From contig NZ_ATTI01000001.1 of the NCBI RefSeq assembly GCF_000419605.1, positions 1,453,501 through 1,517,500 of the forward strand: a stretch of 64,000 bases of DNA. The letters run 5' to 3'. The DNA comes from Sphingomonas phyllosphaerae 5.2. Its GTDB lineage: Bacteria > Pseudomonadota > Alphaproteobacteria > Sphingomonadales > Sphingomonadaceae. Shown one piece after another: positions 38,224-46,948 of the stretch. The notes below the pieces were generated by a model. That model saw only the letters and a list, made by a program, of their open reading frames with translations. It was not told the origin of the DNA and searched no databases. Numbering within the stretch: position 1 is the first letter of the stretch; every line of letters starts with the position of its first letter. Position numbers and translations under genes: made by a program.

Positions 38224-38927
38224 CCTTCACCCGCCGCACGACACTGAAATGGTTCGCGACCGCGACGACGCTGTCGCTGGCAGGCTGGTCGCCCGCGCTC
38301 GCCGCCAAAGCGACCGCGGAGGGGCCGCCGCCGCCGTTCGCGGTCGTCGACTGGCCGGCGAACGTGCCGGCGCTGCCGCCGACCAAAGGCTATGGCCGCG
38401 ACCCGAACCTGATGGAGCCGAAGGTGGCGTGGCCGCTGACGCTGACCAGGGCGCAGCGCGCGACGGTCGACATGCTCGGCGACATGATCCTGCCGGCCGA
38501 CGCGGCATCGCCGGGCGCGGGCAAGCTCGGCGTCGGTGCGTTCATCGACGAATGGGTCAGCGCGCCATACCCGAACCAGCGGGTCGATCGCGCCACGATC
38601 ATCCCGGGGCTGATGTGGCTGGATGCGCAGAGCAAGGCGCTGCACGGGACGGCGTTCACCGCGATCACGGCGCCGCAGCGCGCGATGCTGCTCGACGCCC
38701 TGACCGTTGCCGCGCCCTCGGCGCGGATGGCGCAGCCGGTCGCGTTCATGGACCGGCTGCGCAACCTGTTCGTGCTCGGCTTCTACAGCCTGCCGGAGGG
38801 CAAGGCCGACATGGGATATATCGGCGACCAGCCGACCGAGGGACCGTACCCGGGCCCGGATCAGGCCGCACTGGCGCATCTCGCCGGGCTGCTCGACACG
38901 CTGAAGCTTGCACCGGCGAAAGCCTGA
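38220..38927 (+). CDS. Gluconate 2-dehydrogenase subunit 3-family protein (Tat-exported)
   Basis: A 235-residue small subunit. The N-terminus has a twin-arginine signal (TRRTTLKWFATATTLSLAG) ending ALAAK, so it should be exported folded and can carry the GMC subunit with it. The body shows LPADAASPGAGKLGVGAFIDEWV and DMGYIGDQPTEGPYPGP, typical of the subunit 3 family, and probably holds the large subunit at the membrane or periplasm. The ATG overlaps the GMC stop by four bases. No cytochrome c subunit is encoded next to it. Confidence 0.9.
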   Translation: MTFTRRTTLKWFATATTLSLAGWSPALAAKATAEGPPPPFAVVDWPANVPALPPTKGYGRDPNLMEPKVAWPLTLTRAQRATVDMLGDMILPADAASPGAGKLGVGAFIDEWVSAPYPNQRVDRATIIPGLMWLDAQSKALHGTAFTAITAPQRAMLLDALTVAAPSARMAQPVAFMDRLRNLFVLGFYSLPEGKADMGYIGDQPTEGPYPGPDQAALAHLAGLLDTLKLAPAKA

Positions 38928-39056
38928 CGCAAGAGCGGCGGCGCCCGGCATCGACGTGCCGGGACGTCGCCGCCGATATCACGGGCGGTATCGTTGCGGG
39001 ACAAGGTCGTCGGGGTAGGTCATTGATTAGTAAGGCTCGCCCGATACACGACGGCG

Positions 39057-39392
39057 ATGCGCATCCTCTGCATCCTTGGTCTTCATCGCTGGTCCAGTCG
39101 CCAGACCGCCCGCGCCGGGACCACCGTCCATCGCTGCGCACGCTGCGAAACCCGGCTGATCATCCACAACGGGCGCAATCGCCGGCGCAAGCGCGTCTAT
39201 CTGGCGGCGGCGTTGCTGGTGTCGGCCGCGCTCTGGTTCGTCAGCTACAACCTCGTCTTTCACGGCCGCACCAAGGTGCTCCACACCGCATCCAAGGCTG
39301 CGAACAAGGCGGGGGCCGTCGCGTCGCGCGGTCGCACGGCGATCCACCGGATCGAGGGTGACAGCGGCGCGTACGTGGACGGGAACGACTGA
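39057..39392 (+). CDS. Small one-span protein with cysteine/histidine knuckle
   Basis: A 111-residue protein. The N-terminus has a CILGLHRW.. and CARCE pattern, which could bind a metal, followed by a basic stretch and one membrane span (about 48-70), then a soluble basic tail. No family is recognised. The ATG has no strong ribosome site but the frame is well kept. It lies between the sugar dehydrogenase operon and the LysR gene. Confidence 0.5.
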   Translation: MRILCILGLHRWSSRQTARAGTTVHRCARCETRLIIHNGRNRRRKRVYLAAALLVSAALWFVSYNLVFHGRTKVLHTASKAANKAGAVASRGRTAIHRIEGDSGAYVDGND

Positions 39393-39527
39393 CAGCCCGG
39401 CCGTCGCTTTCGCCAAGCCGGGCCGACGTGCGCCGATCCATCGGCATGACAGCCGTCGCGATCCACTCGGGGGGCGGGGTGACGGAGCCGGCCCCGCCGG
39501 GGCATCGAACCTACGTGGCGATCGGCG

Positions 39528-40373
39528 TTAGCCGGTCAGCGCCTCCCCCAAGGCCGCGAGCAGCGCTGCGTCGGGCGCGGCCTGACCGGCAACGACCAGC
39601 CCGATGTCGCGCGTGGCGTCGAATTCCGCCAGCGGCACGCGCACGACGCCGGGCTCGCGAAAGCCGTCCGGCATCACCGTGATCCCCAGCCGCGCGCGGA
39701 CGTGCGCCAGCGCGCGGTCATCGCTGGTGGTGCGCGCCGGGAAGAATGGACGGACCCCGCGCGCGGTGAAGAAACGGCTGGTTTCGGACAGCATCTCGCA
39801 GTGGCGGCGCACGATCATCGCCTCGTGCGCGACCTCCTCGGCGCGCAGTACAGTGCGGCCCGCGAGCGGATGCGTCGCGCCGACCGCGAGCGAATAGCCT
39901 TCGGTCAGCAGGTGCTGCCCCGCCGCGCGGGCATCGCCGTCGCGAAGGATCGTAAGCGCGGTGTCGACGCGGCCGCGGGCGAGTCGCGCGCGCAGATCGC
40001 GTTCGGTGCCCTCGACGATCTCGACCGGTTCGCCGCCGCGCGTCGCGAGCCAGCGCTCGATCCAGCGCCGCGGGATCGTGGTGAGCACGCCAAGCCGCAG
40101 AACCGGCGTGGCGGCGCCGCCGGTCACCGCGCGTTCGGCGGCGGCGAACCCCGCCTCGATGGTGCGCGCATGTGCGAGCAGCCCGGCACCCGCGTCGGTC
40201 AGCGCGACGCGGCGGTTGGTGCGGTTGAACAACGTGCGGCCCAGCGACGCCTCCAGCCGCGCGATCCCGACCGACAGCGTCGGCTGCGACACGTTGCAGG
40301 CCGCCGCCGCGCGCGAGAAGTTGCCAGCATCGACCACCGCCAGGAAGTAGCGCAGATGATAACGGTCGATCAT
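39528..40373 (-). CDS. LysR-family transcriptional regulator
   Basis: A 281-residue LysR regulator. The N-terminal helix-turn-helix includes NFSRAAAACNVSQPTLSVGIARLEASLG, and a C-terminal effector-binding domain follows with the usual two subdomains. It is divergent from the leucine degradation operon with an 84-bp shared promoter, so it is the natural regulator of that operon, in place of the MerR-type LiuR found elsewhere. The start MIDRYHL is typical; three extra codons upstream are possible. Confidence 0.92.
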   Translation of the reverse strand: MIDRYHLRYFLAVVDAGNFSRAAAACNVSQPTLSVGIARLEASLGRTLFNRTNRRVALTDAGAGLLAHARTIEAGFAAAERAVTGGAATPVLRLGVLTTIPRRWIERWLATRGGEPVEIVEGTERDLRARLARGRVDTALTILRDGDARAAGQHLLTEGYSLAVGATHPLAGRTVLRAEEVAHEAMIVRRHCEMLSETSRFFTARGVRPFFPARTTSDDRALAHVRARLGITVMPDGFREPGVVRVPLAEFDATRDIGLVVAGQAAPDAALLAALGEALTG

Positions 40374-40466
40374 AGACGGCATCTATACACAGCTTGTGCG
40401 CGTTTCAATTTTGCAGCGCCGTCACGGCACCGTACAAGACCGGCAAAGACGACATAGGAGAGAGCG
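40374..40466. promoter_or_regulatory. Divergent promoter region, lysR / leucine operon
   Basis: A short AT-enriched segment (with CAATTTTGCA near its middle) between divergent start codons. A GGAGAGAGCG ribosome site lies just before the acyl-CoA dehydrogenase. It should contain the LysR binding site, but no clean T-N11-A palindrome stands out. Confidence 0.4.
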
Positions 40467-41633
40467 ATGGACCTCGATTTCGGTCTGGGCGAGATGGCGG
40501 ACACGATCCGCGAGACGGTGCGGCGCTTCGCGGCCGACCGGATCGCACCGATCGCCGCACAGGTCGATGCCGAGGATCGCTTCGCGCGCGAGCTGTGGCC
40601 GGAGATGGGCGCGCTGGGGCTGCACGGCATCACCGTCGACGAGGCGGACGGCGGGCTGGGGCTCGGCTACCTCGAGCACGTCATCGCCTGTGAGGAGGTG
40701 AGCCGCGCCTCGGCCGCGATCGGGCTCAGCTACGGCGCGCATTCCAACCTGTGTGTCAACCAGATCCGCCGCTGGGGCAATGCCGAGCAGAAGGCCAAGT
40801 ATCTGCCGGCGCTGATCTCTGGCGAGCATGTCGGCAGCCTCGCGATGTCGGAGGCGGGCGCCGGATCGGACGTCGTCTCAATGAAGCTGCGCGCGACGAA
40901 GGTTGACGGCGGGTGGCGGCTGAACGGCACCAAGTTCTGGATCACCAACGCCGCCTATGCCGATACCCTGGTCGTCTATGCCAAAACCGACGTCGAGGCG
41001 GGTTCGCGCGGGATCACCGCCTTCCTGATCGAGAAGGATTTTGCCGGTTTCTCGATCGGGCAGAAGATCGACAAGCTGGGCATGCGCGGCTCGCCGACGG
41101 CAGAGTTGGTGTTCGACGATTGCTTCGTCGCCGACACACAGGTGATGGGGCCGCTGAACGGCGGCGTGAAGGTGCTGATGTCCGGGCTCGATTACGAGCG
41201 TGTCGTGCTGTCGGGTATCCAGCTCGGCATCATGCAGGCGTGCATCGACACGGTGTTGCCGTACGTGCGCGAACGCAAGCAGTTCGGGCGGCCGATCGGC
41301 GAGTTCCAGCTGATGCAGGCCAAGGTCGCCGACATGTATGTCGCGCTGAATTCGGCACGCGCCTATGTCTATGCGGTGGCCAGGGCGTGCGATGCGGGAC
41401 GGACGACGCGCTTCGACGCGGCGGGATGCATCCTGCTCGCCTCCGAAAGCGCGGTGAAGGTGGCAGGCGAGGCGATCCAGGCGCTGGGCGGCGCCGGCTA
41501 TACCAAGGACTGGCCGGTCGAGCGCTACTGGCGCGACGCCAAGCTGCTCGACATCGGCGCCGGCACGAACGAGGTGCGCCGGATGCTGATCGGACGCGAG
41601 TTGATCGGGCACGACGCGCCGAGGGCACAATGA
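40467..41633 (+). CDS. ivd: Isovaleryl-CoA dehydrogenase
   Basis: A 388-residue acyl-CoA dehydrogenase. The catalytic glutamate is E244 in [12 protein letters not shown], at the position that marks the isovaleryl-CoA branch instead of the C-terminal position used by medium-chain enzymes. Other motifs are [18 protein letters not shown], and [10 protein letters not shown]. It removes two hydrogens from isovaleryl-CoA to give 3-methylcrotonyl-CoA in leucine catabolism, using FAD and passing electrons to ETF. Its stop overlaps the next gene by four bases. Confidence 0.93.
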   Translation: MDLDFGLGEMADTIRETVRRFAADRIAPIAAQVDAEDRFARELWPEMGALGLHGITVDEADGGLGLGYLEHVIACEEVSRASAAIGLSYGAHSNLCVNQIRRWGNAEQKAKYLPALISGEHVGSLAMSEAGAGSDVVSMKLRATKVDGGWRLNGTKFWITNAAYADTLVVYAKTDVEAGSRGITAFLIEKDFAGFSIGQKIDKLGMRGSPTAELVFDDCFVADTQVMGPLNGGVKVLMSGLDYERVVLSGIQLGIMQACIDTVLPYVRERKQFGRPIGEFQLMQAKVADMYVALNSARAYVYAVARACDAGRTTRFDAAGCILLASESAVKVAGEAIQALGGAGYTKDWPVERYWRDAKLLDIGAGTNEVRRMLIGRELIGHDAPRAQ

Positions 41634-43240
41634 CCGCGCTGCGCTCGCTGGTCGACACCGGCGCGGAGGCGTTCGCGGCCAATGACGCGCACAATCGCGC
41701 GCTGGCGGCGGCGTTGCGCGACACGGCGGCGCAGAGCGCGCTGGGCGGATCGGCGCAGCATCGTGCCCGCCACGTCGCGCGCGGCAAGCTGCTGCCGCGC
41801 GACCGCGTCGACCGGCTGCTCGATCCCGCGGCGCCGTTCCTGGAGGTCGGCGCGCTGGCGGCGAACGGCATGTACGATGACGGCAAGGGTCAGGGGGGGG
41901 CACCGGGCGCGGGGATGATCGCGGGGGTAGGACGGGTCTCCGGCCGCGACTGCATGATCGTCGCCAACGACCCGACCGTGAAGGGCGGCGCATACTTCCC
42001 GATGACGGTGAAGAAGCATTTGCGCGCGCAGGAGATCGCACGCGAGAACCGCCTGCCGTGCCTGTATCTGGTCGACAGCGGCGGCGCGAACCTGCCTCAC
42101 CAGGCGGAGGTGTTCCCGGACCGCGAACATTTCGGGCGGATATTCTTCAACCAGGCGCAGATGTCGGCGGAAGGGATCGCGCAGATCGCCTGCGTGATGG
42201 GCAGCTGCACGGCCGGCGGTGCGTACGTGCCCGCCATGTCCGACGAAAGCGTGATCGTCCGCGATCAGGGGACGATCTTCCTCGCCGGGCCGCCGCTGGT
42301 GAAGGCAGCGACGGGCGAGGTGATCTCGGCGGAGGAACTGGGCGGCGCGGAGACGCACGGCCGCCGCTCGGGCGTGGTGGATCATGTCGCGGAGAACGAC
42401 GAGCACGCCTTGCTGATCGTGCGCGACATCGTCGCGACGCTGGGCAGGGCGCGGGCGCCCGAGGTGTCGCTTGCGACCCCGCGCGCGCCGCTGCTCGACG
42501 CGCAGGAATTGTATGGCATCGTGCCGCAGGACGTGCGCGCGCCCTATGACGTGCGCGAGGTGATCGGCCGGATCGTCGACGGGTCCGACTTCCACGAGTT
42601 CAAGGCGCTGTACGGCACCACGCTGGTGTGCGGCTTCGCGCATATCTGGGGGATGCCGGTCGCGATCCTCGCCAACAACGGCGTGCTGTTCAGCGAGTCG
42701 GCGCTGAAGGGTGCACATTTCATCGAACTGGCGTGCCAGCGGCGCATCCCTTTGCTGTTCCTGCAGAACATCTCCGGCTTCATGGTCGGCGGCAAATATG
42801 AGGCGGAAGGGATCGCCAAGAACGGCGCGAAGCTGGTGACCGCCGTCGCGACCGCGTCGGTGCCGAAGATCACCGTGCTGATCGGCGGCAGCTTCGGCGC
42901 GGGGAATTACGGGATGTGCGGTCGTGCCTTTTCGCCGCGCTTCCTGTTCAGCTGGCCCAACGCGCGTATCTCGGTAATGGGCGGCGAGCAGGCGGCAAGC
43001 GTGCTGGCCACCGTCCACCGCGATGCCGAGACGTGGAGCGCCGACGACGCCGAACGCTTCAAAGCGCCGATCCGCCGGAAATACGAGGACGAGGGCAATC
43101 CTTACTACGCGACGGCGCGGCTGTGGGACGACGGGATCATCGATCCGGTGCAGACCCGCGACGTGCTGGGCCTCGCCTTCGCCGCCACGCTGAACGCGCC
43201 CGTGCCCGAGCGCGCGCAGTTCGGCCTGTTCCGGATGTGA
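41630..43240 (+). CDS. mccB: Methylcrotonyl-CoA carboxylase beta subunit (carboxyltransferase)
   Basis: A 536-residue carboxyltransferase with the two crotonase-like halves of the biotin-dependent acyl-CoA carboxylase family. Conserved segments are [19 protein letters not shown] and [17 protein letters not shown] in the first half, and [21 protein letters not shown] plus [16 protein letters not shown] in the second, all characteristic of the methylcrotonyl-CoA subunit. It transfers CO2 from biotin to 3-methylcrotonyl-CoA. Translationally coupled to the dehydrogenase. Confidence 0.95.
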   Translation: MTALRSLVDTGAEAFAANDAHNRALAAALRDTAAQSALGGSAQHRARHVARGKLLPRDRVDRLLDPAAPFLEVGALAANGMYDDGKGQGGAPGAGMIAGVGRVSGRDCMIVANDPTVKGGAYFPMTVKKHLRAQEIARENRLPCLYLVDSGGANLPHQAEVFPDREHFGRIFFNQAQMSAEGIAQIACVMGSCTAGGAYVPAMSDESVIVRDQGTIFLAGPPLVKAATGEVISAEELGGAETHGRRSGVVDHVAENDEHALLIVRDIVATLGRARAPEVSLATPRAPLLDAQELYGIVPQDVRAPYDVREVIGRIVDGSDFHEFKALYGTTLVCGFAHIWGMPVAILANNGVLFSESALKGAHFIELACQRRIPLLFLQNISGFMVGGKYEAEGIAKNGAKLVTAVATASVPKITVLIGGSFGAGNYGMCGRAFSPRFLFSWPNARISVMGGEQAASVLATVHRDAETWSADDAERFKAPIRRKYEDEGNPYYATARLWDDGIIDPVQTRDVLGLAFAATLNAPVPERAQFGLFRM

Positions 43241-43274
43241 TGCGCGTACTGCTAGCCACCGAAGAGAGGCGCCG

Positions 43275-43745
43275 ATGATCCTGCTGATGCTGCTGTTGCA
43301 GACCACCCCGGTCGCCCCGATCGTGAAGGGTACCGCATTGCCGCCACCCGGCACCGAGGAGGCGCAGGTGATGGCGCCCGTCGGCGCATTGCTGCGCGCG
43401 CTGGAGACGAACGACCGCGCCGCGGTGCTCGCCGCCACGGTGCCGGAGGGGACGATCACCGCGACCCGCACCGCGCCCGATGGCAGGCCGCAGCGCCGCA
43501 CGCTTCGCTGGGCCGATTATGCCGCACAGCTGACGCCGGAGAACGGGCCAGTGATCGAGAAGCTGGCGACGCCGGCGATCGAGATCGACGGGGACATGGC
43601 GATGGTCTGGGCGCCGTACACGGTGACGGTCGCGGGCAAGCCGGCGCAGTGCGGATACAACCTTTTCGACATGGTGCGTGGCGAGGCGGGCTGGAAGATA
43701 ATGAACGTCGTCTATTCGGCGCGCACCGCGGGGTGCACGCCATGA
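43275..43745 (+). CDS. NTF2-like (SnoaL-type) small protein
   Basis: A 156-residue protein starting MILLMLLLQTT, probably with an N-terminal signal or anchor, followed by an NTF2-like cone fold: ALLRALETNDRAAVLAATVPEG, then EIDGDMAMVWAPYTVTVAGKPAQCGYNLFDMVRGEAGWKIMNVVYSA read in parts. It is placed between the two carboxylase subunits in the leucine operon and overlaps the next gene by four bases. Such proteins sometimes bind small ligands. No role in carboxylation is known; it may be a stray insertion that stayed in frame. Confidence 0.7.
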   Translation: MILLMLLLQTTPVAPIVKGTALPPPGTEEAQVMAPVGALLRALETNDRAAVLAATVPEGTITATRTAPDGRPQRRTLRWADYAAQLTPENGPVIEKLATPAIEIDGDMAMVWAPYTVTVAGKPAQCGYNLFDMVRGEAGWKIMNVVYSARTAGCTP

Positions 43746-45595
43746 TCGCCTCGCTTCTGATCGCCAACCGCGGCGAGATCGCGCGCCGCATCATCCGCTC
43801 CGCGCAGGCGCTCGGCATTCGCACGATCGCGGTGCATTCCGACGTCGACGCCGGAATGCCGTTCGTGCGCGAGGCCGACGAAGCGGTGTGCATCGGCACC
43901 GCGGCCGCCGCCGACAGCTATTTGCGGCAGGACCGTTTGCTGGAGGCTGCGCGCGCGACCGGGGCGCAGGCGATCCACCCCGGCTATGGTTTCCTGTCGG
44001 AGAATGCCGGCTTCGCCGAGGCGGTGGTCGCCGCCGGGCTGGTGTGGGTCGGCGCGCCGCCCGCGGCGATCCGGGCGATGGGGCTGAAGGATGCCGCGAA
44101 GGCGCGGATGATCGCCGCCGGCGTGCCGGTGACGCCGGGCTATCTCGGCGAGGATCAATCGCCCGATCGCCTGCGCGCGGAGGCGGATGCGATCGGCTAT
44201 CCGGTGCTGATCAAGGCCGTCGCCGGGGGCGGCGGCAAGGGGATGCGGCAGGTCGAGGCACCCGCCGACTTCGCCGAGGCGCTGGCGAGCTGCAAGCGCG
44301 AGGCGGCGGCGTCGTTCGGCGACGACCGCGTCCTGATCGAGAAATACATCCTCTCGCCGCGTCATGTCGAGGTGCAGGTGTTCGGCGACACGCACGGGCA
44401 GGTCGTGCACCTGTTCGAACGCGATTGTTCGCTGCAACGTCGCCACCAGAAAGTGATCGAGGAAGCGCCGGCGCCCGGGATGGATGCGGAGACGCGCGGC
44501 GCGGTGTGTGACGCCGCGGTGCGCGCGGCCCGGGCGGTCGATTATGTCGGCGCGGGCACGATCGAGTTCATCGCAGACGGCTCAGAGGGGCTGCGCGCGG
44601 ATCGCATCTGGTTCATGGAGATGAACACGCGGCTGCAGGTCGAACATCCGGTGACCGAGGCGATCACCGGGCAGGATCTGGTCGAGTGGCAGCTGCGGGT
44701 CGCGTCCGGCGAGCCACTGCCGAAGTCGCAGGCCGAGCTGTCGATCACCGGCTGGGCGATGGAGGCGCGGCTGTATGCCGAGAACCCGGCAACCGGCTTC
44801 CTGCCGTCCACCGGCCCGCTCGACCGGCTGCGCTTCCCCGCCAACGTGCGTGTCGACAGCGGCGTGGAGGAGGGCGGCGCGGTCACGCCGTTCTACGACC
44901 CGATGATCGCCAAGCTGATCGTCCATGGCGCCACCCGCACGCAGGCGGCGCAGCGCCTGGCGGCCGCGGCGCGCGGCACGCAGGTGTGGCCGGTGCGTAC
45001 CAACGCGGCGTTCCTGGCGCGGGCGGCGGCGCATCCGGACTTCGTTGCAGGACGGGTCGATACGGGCTTCATCGCGCGCCATGCGGACGCGCTGATCGCG
45101 CCCGCCGAGCCCTCGGCGGAGGTGATCGCCGCGGCGGCGGCGGCGATCCTGCCGCCGGTCACGGACGATCCGTGGACCGCGTTGCGTGGGTTCCGCACCA
45201 ACGCCGCGCCCGCCCCGCTGGTGGCGGTGGAGGTCGCCGGCAAGGCGCATCTCGCCGCCCCCGCCGTGCTGCCGGGCGCGGAGGTCGCGGACGGCGTTCT
45301 GTTCGTGGCGGGCGAGGCGTGGCCGTTCGGGCCGCGTCGCGCCGATCACGTCGGCGGTGCCGGTGACGGCGATGGCGCCTTGCTTGCGCCGATGCCCGGA
45401 CGGGTGATCGCGGTGCCCGTCATCGCCGGCCAGAAGGTGACGCGCGGCGAGCGGTTGCTGGTGCTGGAGGCGATGAAAATGGAGCAGGCGCTGGTGGCGC
45501 CGTTCGACGGCATCGTCGCCGAACTGAAGGTGACCGAGGGCGCGCAGGTGACCGAGGGCATGCTGCTCGCGCGGATCGTGGCGGAGGAGGGTTGA
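43742..45595 (+). CDS. mccA: Methylcrotonyl-CoA carboxylase alpha subunit (biotin-containing)
   Basis: A 617-residue biotin carboxylase plus biotin carrier. The biotin carboxylase part opens LLIANRGEIARRI, with the ATP-grasp GGGGKGMRQV and MNTRLQVEHPVTEAITG segments. The C-terminal carrier domain has the biotin-binding lysine K579 in EAMKMEQ. It carboxylates its biotin with bicarbonate and ATP, feeding the beta subunit. The ATG overlaps the preceding stop by four bases; a longer upstream frame is not used. Very likely an active MCC with the gene two places upstream. Confidence 0.95.
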   Translation: MIASLLIANRGEIARRIIRSAQALGIRTIAVHSDVDAGMPFVREADEAVCIGTAAAADSYLRQDRLLEAARATGAQAIHPGYGFLSENAGFAEAVVAAGLVWVGAPPAAIRAMGLKDAAKARMIAAGVPVTPGYLGEDQSPDRLRAEADAIGYPVLIKAVAGGGGKGMRQVEAPADFAEALASCKREAAASFGDDRVLIEKYILSPRHVEVQVFGDTHGQVVHLFERDCSLQRRHQKVIEEAPAPGMDAETRGAVCDAAVRAARAVDYVGAGTIEFIADGSEGLRADRIWFMEMNTRLQVEHPVTEAITGQDLVEWQLRVASGEPLPKSQAELSITGWAMEARLYAENPATGFLPSTGPLDRLRFPANVRVDSGVEEGGAVTPFYDPMIAKLIVHGATRTQAAQRLAAAARGTQVWPVRTNAAFLARAAAHPDFVAGRVDTGFIARHADALIAPAEPSAEVIAAAAAAILPPVTDDPWTALRGFRTNAAPAPLVAVEVAGKAHLAAPAVLPGAEVADGVLFVAGEAWPFGPRRADHVGGAGDGDGALLAPMPGRVIAVPVIAGQKVTRGERLLVLEAMKMEQALVAPFDGIVAELKVTEGAQVTEGMLLARIVAEEG

Positions 45596-46047
45596 TGGCC
45601 GGGCGTTACTACGACGATTGGCAGGTCGGCGACCGGATCGTGCACGAGATCCGCCGCACCGTGACCGAAACCGACAATCTGCTGTTTTCGACCATGACGC
45701 ACAATCCCCAGCCGCTGCACCTTGATGCGGAGGCGGCGCGGGCGAGCGAGTTCGGGCAGATCATCGTCAACGGCACCTTCACCTTCGCGCTGATGGTCGG
45801 CCTGTCCGTGGGCGACACGACGCTCGGCACGCTGGTCGCGAACCTGGGCTACGACAAATTGGTGATGCCCCATCCGGTGTTCATCGGTGACACGCTCCGT
45901 GCCGAAACCGAAGTGCACGAATTGAAGGACAGCCGCTCGCGACCGCAAGCGGGGATCGTCACCTTCGCACACCACTTGCGGAACCAGCGCGACGAGATCG
46001 TCTGCCAATGCCTGCGCACCGCGCTTCTGAACAGGAAGCCGGCATGA
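45595..46047 (+). CDS. MaoC-family acyl-CoA hydratase
   Basis: A 150-residue single hot-dog MaoC hydratase. The signature includes TETDNLLFSTMTHNPQPLHLD with the catalytic Asp/His region, and the HPVFIGDTLRAETEV strand typical of the family. It hydrates enoyl-CoA or similar thioesters. It starts inside the mccA stop and overlaps the following lyase gene by four bases. In this cluster it stands where an enoyl-CoA hydratase (methylglutaconyl-CoA hydratase) is normally encoded, so it may do that job or act on a related itaconyl/mesaconyl substrate. Confidence 0.85.
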   Translation: MAGRYYDDWQVGDRIVHEIRRTVTETDNLLFSTMTHNPQPLHLDAEAARASEFGQIIVNGTFTFALMVGLSVGDTTLGTLVANLGYDKLVMPHPVFIGDTLRAETEVHELKDSRSRPQAGIVTFAHHLRNQRDEIVCQCLRTALLNRKPA

Positions 46048-46883
46048 CGTGGCGCTCGCTGCTGTTCGTGCCGGGCGATCGGCCCGAGCGCTTCGCCAAG
46101 GCCGAGGCAAGCGGGGCGGACGCGTTGATCCTCGACCTGGAGGATGCGGTTGCCGCCGCCACGAAGGACGTTGCGCGTGCCGCGATCGCCGCGCGGCTGC
46201 GCGGGCCGCGTGGTGCCGTGGCGCTGATCGTTCGCGTCAATCCGCTCGATACCGCGCTGTGCGTTGACGACCTCGCTGCGCTGGGCGGTCTCTCGCCGGA
46301 TGCGGTGATGCTCCCCAAGGCGGAGGGCGCGGCGAGCGTGCGTGCGCTGTCCGAACGGCTGGCGGGGGCGGGGATCGCTGCGCCGATCCTGCCGATCGCC
46401 ACCGAGACGCCCGCCGCGATCTTCCAGCTCGGCAGCTATGCCGGATGCGGCGTGCCGCTCGCCGGACTGACGTGGGGCGCGGAGGACCTGCCTGCCGCGA
46501 TCGGCGCCGCCACCAGCCGTGAAGAAGACGGCCGTTTTACCGCGCCTTATGAGATGGCGCGCGCCTTGACGCTGTTCGGCGCGCATGCCGCCGGGGTCGC
46601 CCCGATCGAGACGGTCTATCCGGCGTTCCGCGATCTCGACGGGTTGCATGCCTATGCGGGCCGCGCCGCACGCGATGGCTTCACCGGCATGATGGCGATC
46701 CACCCCGCGCAGATCGCCACGATCAACGCCGCTTTCACGCCCACGCGCGCGCAGATCGACCACGCGCAGCGGGTAGTCGCAGCCTTCGAGCAAGCGCCGA
46801 GTGCGGGTGCGTTGCAGCTCGACGGCCGGATGATCGATGCACCGCATCTGCTGCAGGCGCGGCGGCTGCTGGCGAGGATCTGA
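46044..46883 (+). CDS. CitE-like CoA-ester lyase (HpcH/HpaI family)
   Basis: A 279-residue lyase of the citrate-lyase-beta superfamily. It shows LFVPGDRPERFAKA, LDLEDAV (metal and substrate site), PKAEG, and the ATETPAA and GAEDLPAAIG segments, all typical of malyl-CoA, methylmalyl-CoA, citramalyl-CoA or HMG-like lyases. It cleaves a beta-hydroxyacyl-CoA to smaller units. In this leucine operon it might replace HMG-CoA lyase, or link to an itaconate-type route with the MaoC protein. The ATG overlaps the MaoC stop. It is the last gene of the operon. Confidence 0.85.
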   Translation: MTWRSLLFVPGDRPERFAKAEASGADALILDLEDAVAAATKDVARAAIAARLRGPRGAVALIVRVNPLDTALCVDDLAALGGLSPDAVMLPKAEGAASVRALSERLAGAGIAAPILPIATETPAAIFQLGSYAGCGVPLAGLTWGAEDLPAAIGAATSREEDGRFTAPYEMARALTLFGAHAAGVAPIETVYPAFRDLDGLHAYAGRAARDGFTGMMAIHPAQIATINAAFTPTRAQIDHAQRVVAAFEQAPSAGALQLDGRMIDAPHLLQARRLLARI

Positions 46884-46948
46884 AGGCGCGCGCGCCAGGA
46901 CGGCACCGCGCGACCGGAACCCTGCCGATCGCCCCGCGCTATGCCGGG

